Origin: Pikeienuella litoralis
Lineage (GTDB): Bacteria; Pseudomonadota; Alphaproteobacteria; Rhodobacterales; Rhodobacteraceae
Assembly (NCBI RefSeq): GCF_037646705.1
Contig: NZ_JBBHER010000006.1
Span: forward strand, 62,001-126,000
Direction: 5' to 3'
DNA: 64,000 nucleotides
Part shown: positions 45,356 through 52,626 of the stretch, in pieces
Position numbering within the stretch: position 1 is the first letter of the stretch
Layout: each line of letters starts with the position of its first letter
Program-made: the position numbers and the translations under genes
The notes under the pieces: generated by a model
Database searches by the model: none
What the model saw: the letters and a program-made list of their open reading frames with translations, nothing else
What the model was told of the DNA's origin: nothing

Positions 45356-45740
45356 TGAATGGCCTCCTTGGCCGAGCGATCGAAGTAGATGGGCAAAAGC
45401 ACGCGCGAAGCGCCGCGCTTCCAAAGGGGCGCGCTCATGGCGAGGGCCAAGCTCAACGTCCCCAGCGCTGTCGCCACGGCCGCGCGGGGCCGATGGCGGC
45501 CGTCAGCGGAATGGGGCCGCGCCAGACGACGAACAGGCCGAGGAAGGTGAGCCGCGCCCTCCCGAGGCCGACGACCGTTAGCCTGATCGGCGGAACGCAG
45601 CAGGGCGCGGCGGGCGGGGACACGGTCCTCGCCCCGGCCGCCCCGAGGATCGTCGAGGCGCGGGGCGCATCGCCCCCGGCTTGGGCGGAATGGCGATCGT
45701 GGCGTGCTGCCGACATGCGGGTCCGCTCCGTGGTGGACAT
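45352..45740 (-). pseudogene. Decayed small membrane-protein gene at the merT position
   Basis: Between the mer promoter and merF the minus strand contains coding-like pieces in different frames. One has a CC pair and hydrophobic runs (PCCVPPIRLTVVGLG, LTFLGLFVVWRG). The other frame (ALGTLSLALAMSAPLWKRG, then LLPIYF) ends with a stop overlapping the merF ATG. A shift near 45480-45500 would join them. The location and CC pair suggest a MerT-like or related transporter that is frameshifted. Similarity is too weak to be sure. Confidence 0.35.
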
Positions 45741-45753
45741 GCGTTCGGGGAAC

Positions 45754-45784
45754 AAGATAGGGTCTGTAGAGACTACAGGGTCAA
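45754..45784 (-). promoter_or_regulatory. MerR-type promoter/operator of the mer operon
   Basis: On the minus strand TTGACC (45779-45784) and TATCTT (45754-45759) are separated by a 19-bp spacer, the over-long spacing that MerR activators correct by DNA distortion. The spacer holds a perfect dyad CTGTAG-TCT-CTACAG (45764-45778). It lies between merR (plus strand) and the structural genes (minus strand), as in known mer operons. Confidence 0.8.
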
Positions 45785-45796
45785 GAGGTGTCGACG

Positions 45797-46240
45797 ATGA
45801 GGAACGACGATCTCAGCGCCGCACGCGGCCCCGCCCGACCGATGACGCGCAAGCGCCTCGCGGACGCGGCGGGCTGCGGGATCGAGACGGTGCGCTACTA
45901 CGAGAACGCACGCCTGATGCCCGAGCCTGCGCGCGGCGAGAACGGCTATCGCCTATATGGGCGGGAGGACGTCCGACGTCTCGGCTTCATCCTGCGCGCG
46001 CGGGCGCTCGGCCTGAGCGTCGAGGACGTTCGCGACCTGCTCGCCCTCGTGGACGGCGAGCGCGTAAGCTGCGCCAAGGTGAGGGAGACCGCGCTAACGC
46101 ATCTCGGCGCCATTCGGAAGCGGATCGCGGACCTGCGGAAGCTGGAGCGGACGCTGGCCGACGTCTCGGCGCGCTGCTCGGGAGAGGAGGCGCCGGACTG
46201 CCCCGTGATCGATTCGCTGATGCAGGGCGACGTTCGGTAG
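45797..46240 (+). CDS. merR: Hg(II)-responsive regulator MerR
   Basis: The 147-aa protein begins with a MerR HTH (LADAAGCGIETVRYYENARLM, about residues 21-41, then YRLYGREDVRRLGFI). A dimerisation helix follows. Cysteines at 92, 127 and 135 match the Hg-binding pattern of MerR (C82, C117, C126 in Tn501), with the last spacing one residue shorter. I use the ATG at 45797 (AAGAGGTG upstream). It is divergent from merF-merA across the 19-bp-spaced promoter. Confidence 0.88.
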   Translation: MRNDDLSAARGPARPMTRKRLADAAGCGIETVRYYENARLMPEPARGENGYRLYGREDVRRLGFILRARALGLSVEDVRDLLALVDGERVSCAKVRETALTHLGAIRKRIADLRKLERTLADVSARCSGEEAPDCPVIDSLMQGDVR

Positions 46241-46548
46241 AGCGCCCCCGTTCCGAGATGGTTCCGCGCGGAACAGATCGGCTGTCCCACCTGGTTGGTT
46301 CCTGCTTTCTGAAACCCGAATGTCGCGCATTCGGAATGAGAACGGCCTTCGTCTGACCATCGCCTCCCGTCGCCGCCAAGACGACCGGCTCTCCGGCGCC
46401 GCGCCACCCGCGTTTATGCTTCACGTCGCGCCTGGCCGGCAAGACCGCAGCCGAGACGGTCGCCGCGATGACGGCCACCTTCCGGCGGCCCGAACCTCGT
46501 CTACACGGGCGAGCATCCGGCCGCGACGAGGACGAAGACCTTCGCCCT

Positions 46549-46628
46549 GATCGCGAGCACGGGAAGAATGCGCTGACAGACGACAGGGCGCCAAGAGCGG
46601 CGCAAGCCGCAACAGGGAGTTGGACGCG
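46549..46628 (+). repeat. About 80-bp repeat, left copy
   Basis: GATCGCGAGCACGGGAAGAA through TTGGACGCG is similar (roughly 85%) to 56305-56385. Both copies are non-coding as far as can be seen and lie near IS remnants. The repeat may be part of a shared mobile element end. Confidence 0.6.
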
Positions 46629-46751
46629 CCGCCGAATAGGCGGGAAGCAGACATTGATTGTGTTCGTCAGCACTGGCCTCGAAATTTCAGAGCAACTCAT
46701 CGCGGCGCCGACGATAAAATTAAATGTACTCAATAAATTATGGACTGTATC

Positions 46752-46985
46752 GTTGAGAATAGACTGTGATTTTTGAACAATTACAATAATCCATATCCTG
46801 ACGAAGGATATCAATAGGATACGTCTGGACCACTAATTCTGAACATCTACAATTTCTCCGATGGCGTGGCCGCGACCTGGGCCGTTGCGGCTGGGCCGCG
46901 AATTCTGAACAGCTACAATCGGATCAATGAGCGCATCGGTAAAGCTGGAGTTGCGGCTGGACCGCGAATTCTGAACAGCTACAAT
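46752..46985 (+). CRISPR. Type II-C CRISPR mini-array: four 36-bp repeats, three 30-bp spacers
   Basis: Repeats start at 46752, 46818, 46884 and 46950, exactly 66 bp apart. The last two are almost identical (one difference) and begin GTTGCGGCTGG and end GAACAGCTACAAT. The second matches about 30/36 and the first about 26/36, so decay increases leftwards. Spacers are 46788-46817, 46854-46883 and 46920-46949. The plus-strand direction is set by the tracrRNA anti-repeat, which pairs with this strand. All four copies keep TGAACAnnTACAAT at the 3' end; TACAAT resembles a -10 box, as in the repeat-embedded promoters of Neisseria II-C arrays. The cas genes lie to the right on the minus strand. Confidence 0.9.
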
Positions 46986-47058
46986 ACCTTACCGACCAAC
47001 CCCTTGAAAAGATAGGGCTCTGCCCGATTCGGGCTTTGGCTCATTTGCGTCCAAATTG

Positions 47059-47403
47059 TCAAAACATCACCAATTGTTCCGGATTTTTCCGCTCTTCGCG
47101 CCGGCCCTGATCGGAGAAATGAACAATATCCCGATATTGCCGGTCGGTGAAATTGAGGATCTGGACGTCGCCTGCGGAGGGCAGGGCCCGCTCTATCCGA
47201 TGAACGCGGGCGGCGAAGGCCTCCTTGCCGTTCACGAATCGCGCGTAGACCGAGAACTGGCTATGATCGAACCCTTCGTCGAGCAAGAAATTGCTGAATC
47301 GTGTCGCCGATTTCCGCTGCGGCTTGGTGTCGGTCGGCAGGTCGAACATCACGAGCATCCACATCAGACGGTATCCCGAAAGCACCTTAACAGTCGGTTT
47401 CAT
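47059..47403 (-). CDS. cas2: CRISPR-associated endonuclease Cas2
   Basis: This 114-aa ferredoxin-fold protein contains the beta-1 motif MLVMFDLPTDTKPQRKSA with the metal-site aspartate, then FSNFLLDEGFDHSQFSVYAR and a central DRQYRDI segment typical of type II Cas2. With Cas1 it integrates new spacers. The ATG overlaps the cas1 stop (ATGA). A small GCCCG/CGGGC hairpin followed by TTT (47022-47037) lies between its stop and the array. Confidence 0.92.
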   Translation of the reverse strand: MKPTVKVLSGYRLMWMLVMFDLPTDTKPQRKSATRFSNFLLDEGFDHSQFSVYARFVNGKEAFAARVHRIERALPSAGDVQILNFTDRQYRDIVHFSDQGRREERKNPEQLVMF

Positions 47404-48311
47404 CGGCCAAGCCCGCTCAGCGCAAGCGGGTCGGGCGCGCCTGGCAGGGCGAGAGAGAGCGTCTCAGATACGAAGCTCTGTCCGAGAGAGGCCGCCAGCT
47501 TCACCAGCGACAGCGAAATGGGACTCATCGACCCCGCCAGCGGGACATCTACGGCGATCAACCGGGCGAGTGCGCGTTTCGCCTCGCCATCCACACTTGC
47601 GCCCCGGTCGTGAGAGATGTTGCGGACGGCAACATCGACCAGCGGCCGGAACGGCTCCATCAGGTCGTCGGCCAGCGCAAAGGCGTTGCCCCGGTTGCTG
47701 TGATGCAGTCCAATCGAGGGGTGGAGCCCCGCCGCCGTAACCGCCCGGGCCGTTGCGGCGCGCAGCACGGTGTAACCATAATTTAGCAGCGCATTCACAT
47801 CCCGCCTGCCTGTATCGCGCCGGAATTCGCTTCCCATCATCAGCGGCCAGTAGCGGCGGGCGGCCTGTGCCTCCACATTGCCGCCATCGCCCGAGCCGAC
47901 CTTGCGGGCCAGCATCAGAACGGGGTCCGGCGGAGCGCCGACCGCCGCCAGCGCCGTAGCCTGCATGCGGATTTTAGCGATGACGATCTGCTTCCACGCC
48001 TGCTTCACCAGCGATGCTTTCGCCTGCCATTGCGCCCGAATGCGCGCGCTCTGCTCATGATGGCCTTCAAGCGGCGTGATGACTGCGCGGAGCGCATGGT
48101 TCGGCCCACACAGGACGACCGGCACCCCGAGCTCCGCAAGGCTGGTGAGGAGCGATCCCGACCAGGTGATCCCGTGCGCATGGACGATGACCCCCGCGAT
48201 CTGGTCGAGAGGCGTGCGCCCGATCTCTACGCCGTCTTCCGAGACCTTGAGGAACCCGCGATCGCGGGCGAGATGCCGCCCGTCAGTCGCGATATCTATG
48301 ATCTGATCCAT
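47400..48311 (-). CDS. cas1: CRISPR-associated integrase Cas1
   Basis: The 303-aa protein has the Cas1 metal residues E147 (NVEAQAARRYW), H203/H204 (SIGLHHSNRGN) and D215/D216 (ALADDLMEPFRP). The N-terminal beta region ITWSGSLLTSLAELGVPVV is also typical of type II Cas1. It is the integration nuclease for spacer acquisition. It follows cas9 by 47 nt and overlaps cas2. Confidence 0.95.
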   Translation of the reverse strand: MDQIIDIATDGRHLARDRGFLKVSEDGVEIGRTPLDQIAGVIVHAHGITWSGSLLTSLAELGVPVVLCGPNHALRAVITPLEGHHEQSARIRAQWQAKASLVKQAWKQIVIAKIRMQATALAAVGAPPDPVLMLARKVGSGDGGNVEAQAARRYWPLMMGSEFRRDTGRRDVNALLNYGYTVLRAATARAVTAAGLHPSIGLHHSNRGNAFALADDLMEPFRPLVDVAVRNISHDRGASVDGEAKRALARLIAVDVPLAGSMSPISLSLVKLAASLGQSFVSETLSLALPGAPDPLALSGLGR

Positions 48312-48358
48312 GCAATCGTCCGAATCCCCAATATTCGAACGACACCATGAATCGGCGC

Positions 48359-51300
48359 TCAGTTGGGTTGGGGCGGCCCGGGATCGCGCAAGCGCCCGAT
48401 CTCGTCGACGAAGACGCGCCGGGCCTTCGCCTTGATCAGCGCGCCCGCGCCGATCTGGATCAGGCGGAACGTATCGTCCTTGTCTCTCGACCGGGCGTCG
48501 GCATTCGCCTCGGTGCCGGGCGCAAGGAACAGGCCATTTGCAATGTCCAGCTTCTGCACATAGCAGATCAGCGTTACGCCCTCCCGTTCGATGGCGACCA
48601 TGTCGCGTTTGAAGACCCGAAGAATACGCTTGGCCGCCGGGTGCGGGCGGTCCGGCGGGCCGTCCCTATGCGCCGCGAAGGTCGTGACGACATGCGGCTT
48701 CACCTTGCCATCCGGCAGCCGCCACAGCTCATAGCAGTGGTTACTGTCTCCCTTGTAGGCCTTATATGGCCGACCGGAGTGATCCTCGATGGCCACACGG
48801 GCCCCATCCCCAAGGCTTTCGAGCAGGCGGACACGCCGGATGCCCTGATAAGGGCCGGGCGCGCCGGAAAATTCACGCAGGGCGGCCTCAAAGTCTTTCC
48901 CGGATTTACCTTCGGTCGCCTGCGCCAACGCACGCTGCAGATCGGGGTCGCGGATGTTCTTGCCGCGAGAGGATCGCTCAATGTCCTTCGGCGTCAGGTT
49001 CAGCAACGGAACGCGGCTGACGACCTCTGTATCGCTCACGATCCCGTAAGCCGTATCGAGATGGAGCGCGCCCGTCGTGCTGTCCCGGCCCCGCGCCTTC
49101 GCCTTCGGGTCAATTCGGCCATGGTCGGCGCGGTGGCTGACGATCATGCTGCCGAGCCGGCGCTCGATATCCGCGCGGAAGCCCTCCCAGGGAGGCGGCG
49201 TGTGGGCGGCGACTTGTTCGGCTCCGGCGGCCTCGTCCCGCCCCGCCGCATCTGCGATCCGTTTCACGAGAGACCGGTCCGTCGCCGCGATCACCGCCGC
49301 GTCGACAGCATGATGCCGATGATCGGTGCGGTTCTTGGCCTTGCCCGCCCCTTCGCGGTCGGGCAGCAGCGAATTGAGTCCCCAATGCCGGCGCAGCATC
49401 TCGGTGAGCCGTCCCGGGACGACCCAGACATGGCCGCCCTCAGTAAAGAGCGTGTCGAGGTAGGCGCGTGAAATGCGTGACAGATATTGCGTGTCGACCA
49501 GCGCGCGATCGAGGAACCCGCGTTTTTCCTCGAACTGCGTCATCGCGTCAGAGGCAAAGCGCCAGCGCTTGTTATCCGGCAGGTGCTTCAGGTTCGCCTC
49601 GATCACCGGCCAGTCGACGGTGCCGCCGAACGCCTCCCATGGCGACTTGTCGCCCTTGGCGCGGTTCATTTCCTTCAGACATAGGGTCCGGTTCGCAAAG
49701 CCGTCATCGAGCGTGCGCGAGAACGGCAGGATATGGTCGACATCGCAGGACCCGTCGAACAGCATGGTGCAACTGATCTGCCGCCCGGAATAGGGACAAC
49801 GGCGCGCCATCGCGTCGTCGCTCAGATCTTCCCATAAGCGGAGAATCATCCGGTTGGCGCCAGTATTCGGCACCTTGAAATCCTCCTCAAGTTGTCGTCC
49901 CCGCCGGATCGCCTCGTCCGTCGCCTTACGTATGTTCTTCTGCGTTTCCCGCTTCTGATCCTCGGACTGTTTAAGGTCGCGCGACAGCTCCACGACGATT
50001 TGGTCGGGTTTGCCGTAGACATCGACGATCATGTTCACCAGTCGGCGCAGCTGGTTGAGCCCGATATGCACCGTCGGGTTGGTGATCCGGCCGAACCGGG
50101 TGATATCGTCGTCCGCCTCGTTATAGCTGCCAGGGATGACGTGGCGGTCCAGCACCTCCCCATAATAGGGCAGTCGGTCGAGGCATTCGCCCGTCCGCTC
50201 GTTCGAGTGATGCCAACCGCATCGCGCGACCGCCTCGCTATAGGGGATGACGTCGGCCTCCAGCGCGGCGAGGATCGACCGGGTCGCCTGCTCTCCCAGC
50301 CGCGCGAATCCGTCCGGCAACGGCGCGTTCGCCGTTGCGCGAGCGGCCTCGTCGTCCAGCCCGTGCGTGTCCTTCAGCCATGCCACGAGGGCGGCGAATT
50401 CGTCGTCGCTCTGGACCGCGCGAACTCGGCGAACAATGCCCCACTGGGCGTCGAGATCCAACTTCGACCAACGCCCACCCATACGGGTTGATGCGATGAG
50501 CACGGCCCGGACCGGGTCGCAGGCGATGGCGTCGCGCACGGTGGATTCAAGCGTGAATCGCTGACCGTCCGGCAGGTTCAGCTCCTTCGCCAGCGCCACC
50601 AGCGTTAGCTTCATCGACGCGAGCGTCTTTGTCTGCTTCCTGTTGTCGAGCGCATGAATAACCTTGTCACGCTCCTCGCGGCTTAATGCCCGTCGCGAGC
50701 GGCCATCCGCGGTGACGCGCAGATTGTTCACCGTCTCGAACAGGATACGGCGCTGCGTCGCCGGGTGAGCGTTCGGAAGCCGGTCTTCCTCGGTGAAGAG
50801 GCACTTGCCGACCTTCGGTGTCTTGAGGGGGCGCTGGTGGAAGATGGTCTCGAACAAGGCGCCGCGCAGCTCGTCCGTCAACAGATCAGGATGATGGACG
50901 GCTTGCGCGTCCCAGAGCTTCTCAAACTCCTCCTCCAGATGACGACGGTCAGGGTAGAAATCATAGCCTGCCTCTTCCTTCTCGCCGTTCCGGTTTGCAA
51001 TCGTCAGCCGGGCGCGCACGGTCTTCGTGCGCCGATGATCGGCGCGGGTGCCGTCGGCGTTCTCCCTTGGTTGCGACGCGGGCTTTTCAGGCCGGTCATC
51101 CCGTCGCCTGTGCAGGAATTCACCATAGGTGCGCGCGCCGGTGGCGAGCATCTCCTGGTCTAGTCGCCCGACAGCGTTCTTGATCTTGCTACTTTCGTTA
51201 TCTCCGCGGTCGGTCTTGCGGTTTGATTTGAAGCCACGACGCTGGCCGATGTGGAACAACGCCCGCCCCAGCTCCTGCGGGGCCAGCGCCCGGTCCAGAC

Positions 51301-51607
51301 CCTCGGTCCGCAGGCGAAACGGGTCCAACGCCTCCAGCGCTTTCGCCTCGACAGGGTCTGAAGGCATCAGACCCGCCGAAGCTAGCTGCCGGATCAGCGA
51401 GGCGCGCCGCCGCAAGTATCGGTCGCGGTTGCGTCGCATCGAGCGGGCCATGCGCCGATCGACCGCCAAAGATGCGCCAGATTTCGGATCGCGGCCATCC
51501 GAAAAAATCCGCGAACCGCCGTCAATCGATTCAGTGATGACCTCACCATCCGTGGCATAGAGCCACCAGCCGATGGAGTTGGCGCCAATATCGAGCCCGA
51601 GGCGCAT
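48359..51607 (-). CDS. cas9: Type II-C Cas9 endonuclease
   Basis: This 1082-aa protein has RuvC-I with D6 (LGLDIGANSIGW), an arginine-rich bridge helix (about 51-75, RRMARSMRRNRDRYLRRR), the REC lobe, RuvC-II E540 (IVVELSRD), and the HNH domain with H625 (CDVDHILPF), N639 and N648. RuvC-III has H766 and D769 (HRHHAVDAAVIAAT). All nuclease residues are intact. The C-terminal about 230 residues form the WED/PAM-interacting region. Length and layout fit subtype II-C (no Cas4 or Csn2 present). The ATG is preceded by GGAGAT. It is divergent from the tracrRNA gene, followed by cas1 and cas2. The PAM cannot be read from sequence. Confidence 0.96.
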   Translation of the reverse strand: MRLGLDIGANSIGWWLYATDGEVITESIDGGSRIFSDGRDPKSGASLAVDRRMARSMRRNRDRYLRRRASLIRQLASAGLMPSDPVEAKALEALDPFRLRTEGLDRALAPQELGRALFHIGQRRGFKSNRKTDRGDNESSKIKNAVGRLDQEMLATGARTYGEFLHRRRDDRPEKPASQPRENADGTRADHRRTKTVRARLTIANRNGEKEEAGYDFYPDRRHLEEEFEKLWDAQAVHHPDLLTDELRGALFETIFHQRPLKTPKVGKCLFTEEDRLPNAHPATQRRILFETVNNLRVTADGRSRRALSREERDKVIHALDNRKQTKTLASMKLTLVALAKELNLPDGQRFTLESTVRDAIACDPVRAVLIASTRMGGRWSKLDLDAQWGIVRRVRAVQSDDEFAALVAWLKDTHGLDDEAARATANAPLPDGFARLGEQATRSILAALEADVIPYSEAVARCGWHHSNERTGECLDRLPYYGEVLDRHVIPGSYNEADDDITRFGRITNPTVHIGLNQLRRLVNMIVDVYGKPDQIVVELSRDLKQSEDQKRETQKNIRKATDEAIRRGRQLEEDFKVPNTGANRMILRLWEDLSDDAMARRCPYSGRQISCTMLFDGSCDVDHILPFSRTLDDGFANRTLCLKEMNRAKGDKSPWEAFGGTVDWPVIEANLKHLPDNKRWRFASDAMTQFEEKRGFLDRALVDTQYLSRISRAYLDTLFTEGGHVWVVPGRLTEMLRRHWGLNSLLPDREGAGKAKNRTDHRHHAVDAAVIAATDRSLVKRIADAAGRDEAAGAEQVAAHTPPPWEGFRADIERRLGSMIVSHRADHGRIDPKAKARGRDSTTGALHLDTAYGIVSDTEVVSRVPLLNLTPKDIERSSRGKNIRDPDLQRALAQATEGKSGKDFEAALREFSGAPGPYQGIRRVRLLESLGDGARVAIEDHSGRPYKAYKGDSNHCYELWRLPDGKVKPHVVTTFAAHRDGPPDRPHPAAKRILRVFKRDMVAIEREGVTLICYVQKLDIANGLFLAPGTEANADARSRDKDDTFRLIQIGAGALIKAKARRVFVDEIGRLRDPGPPQPN

Positions 51608-51678
51608 TTAAAATTATCTCCATTTTTCAATACCGGCAAAGTCTGCGTATATCGAACAAGCCGGGAAACAGGGAAATC

Positions 51679-51707
51679 TTGCACCAGTCCTGCAAAATGT
51701 CTATCGT
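51679..51707 (+). promoter_or_regulatory. Putative tracrRNA promoter
   Basis: TTGCAC (51679-51684), 17-bp spacer, TATCGT (51702-51707). Transcription would begin near 51714, right at the anti-repeat. Both boxes match consensus at four of six positions. Confidence 0.5.
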
Positions 51708-51713
51708 CGAAAT

Positions 51714-51795
51714 CGTTCAGAATTCGCGGTCGAGCCGTTAACAAGCACTCGATTGTGCACCACATCGAAACGCGGGCTATGGCCCGCGTTTTTTT
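51714..51795 (+). ncRNA. tracrRNA of the type II-C system
   Basis: The anti-repeat at 51715-51731 pairs perfectly over 17 bp with repeat positions 11-27. After one G:G mismatch at 51732, AGCCG plus wobble and bulged bases pair with repeat positions 1-9 (to 51742). Then comes a nexus-like hairpin (GCAC-TCGATT-GTGC, 51746-51759), a linker, and a terminator hairpin ending in seven Ts. The order duplex, nexus, terminator is that of characterised tracrRNAs. It is transcribed divergently from cas9 at 107 bp distance. Confidence 0.9.
51770..51795 (+). terminator. Rho-independent terminator of the tracrRNA
   Basis: The stem ACGCGGGC / GCCCGCGT (51770-51777 and 51782-51789) with a 4-nt loop runs directly into TTTTTTT (51789-51795). 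It is also a structural 3' hairpin of the guide complex. Confidence 0.85.
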
Positions 51796-51937
51796 GAAGT
51801 CACGATACGCGGATCATATTCGTCATTGAGCGAAATGAATGCCGCACCGCTCCCAATGTCCAGTTTCAGCACGCGGTCGCGCAGTTCTGTGGCTAGCTCG
51901 AACGGCTGCTTCGGGCCGTCACCCCTATGGCCGCCGC

Positions 51938-52115
51938 CTAGGTGTTCAGTCCCGGCATCTGGTGGATCGGATCGAGGATGGATCTCTCTTGCTCTGAAAT
52001 CCATGCCCTGCAGATGAACTCGTAGAGCGTGACGCCTCTGAGCATCTTGAGGCGCCGCGCGAAGTCGTATGCCGAGACGAAGTCGCCAAGATATCCGCGA
52101 AGCCGCGTGCCGTCA
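51938..52115 (-). pseudogene. IS481-family transposase C-terminal remnant
   Basis: The minus strand reads LGDFVSAYDFARRLKMLRGV and ends SILDPIHQMPGLNT-stop. This matches the conserved C-terminus of IS481 transposases (FLAAYNFARRLKTLKGLTPYE...DPIHQMPGLNT). Upstream similarity is lost by about 52115. Confidence 0.8.
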
Positions 52116-52462
52116 CCCAATCCGCCAATAGCGTCGTCGCTGAATGAGGTTAACAATCAGCGAACAAAAAGAGGACATACTGCCGGTTCCAGTGCGAGCC
52201 TGGATGTCCTTCCGGCTATCTTCCGGCACGTGGGGGACGCTTCCCCGAAAAGCAGCGATGGCCGCCCTTGTTGGCCGCGAAGACCAAGCTCAACTTTCGC
52301 GATGCGTCGGGTTGCTGCGTATACGCCGATCCCCGCCGCGCACAGATCTATGTTTCGGCGCTTGCGCCCTGCATAGCGGAGGCGAACCGGCTCGCCACTT
52401 TAGCTCCGATCGGCAGGTCCCGCTTGACGAGTCAGCCGCCGAATCGGAGATTAATGCGGCAT

Positions 52463-52534
52463 GTGGGTGTAGCTCAATGGTAGAGCTTTTGCTTCCCAAG
52501 CAGATAATCTGAGTTTCGCCCCGTATCACCCACT
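52463..52534 (+). tRNA. tRNA-Gly(CCC)-like gene with a broken T-arm
   Basis: GTGGGTG (52463-52469) can pair with CACCCAC (52527-52533). The D-arm GCTC/GAGC and an anticodon stem with loop TTCCCAA (anticodon CCC at 52495-52497) are well formed. The T-arm (about 510-526) does not fold and lacks a GTTCRANTC box; no CCA is encoded. It is therefore a degenerate or recombined tRNA rather than a clearly working one. A tyrosine integrase gene starts 93 bp downstream, so it may mark an attachment site. Confidence 0.6.
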
Positions 52535-52626
52535 TGCTAACTCTTTCATTTCGTTTCAGATTACCTTTCATCCTGTCGCACTTGGTTGCATCCAATATCA
52601 CTCCGTTACCTACAAAAAACCTGCAG

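Noticed and set aside
46686..46721. A fifth CRISPR repeat one period further left
   Set aside because: The expected register position lacks the TGAACAnnTACAAT end and matches poorly, so the array stops at 46752.
47022..47037. Terminator after the array or cas2
   Set aside because: The stem is only 5 bp with three Ts; too weak to annotate as a terminator and mentioned only under cas2.
51777..52004. Small minus-strand open frame overlapping the tracrRNA terminator
   Set aside because: No similarity, and it covers the terminator hairpin and the IS481 end; better explained as chance.
52160..52440. Possible gene fragment before the tRNA
   Set aside because: Several short frames look partly coding but none can be assigned to a family or given a consistent start and end.
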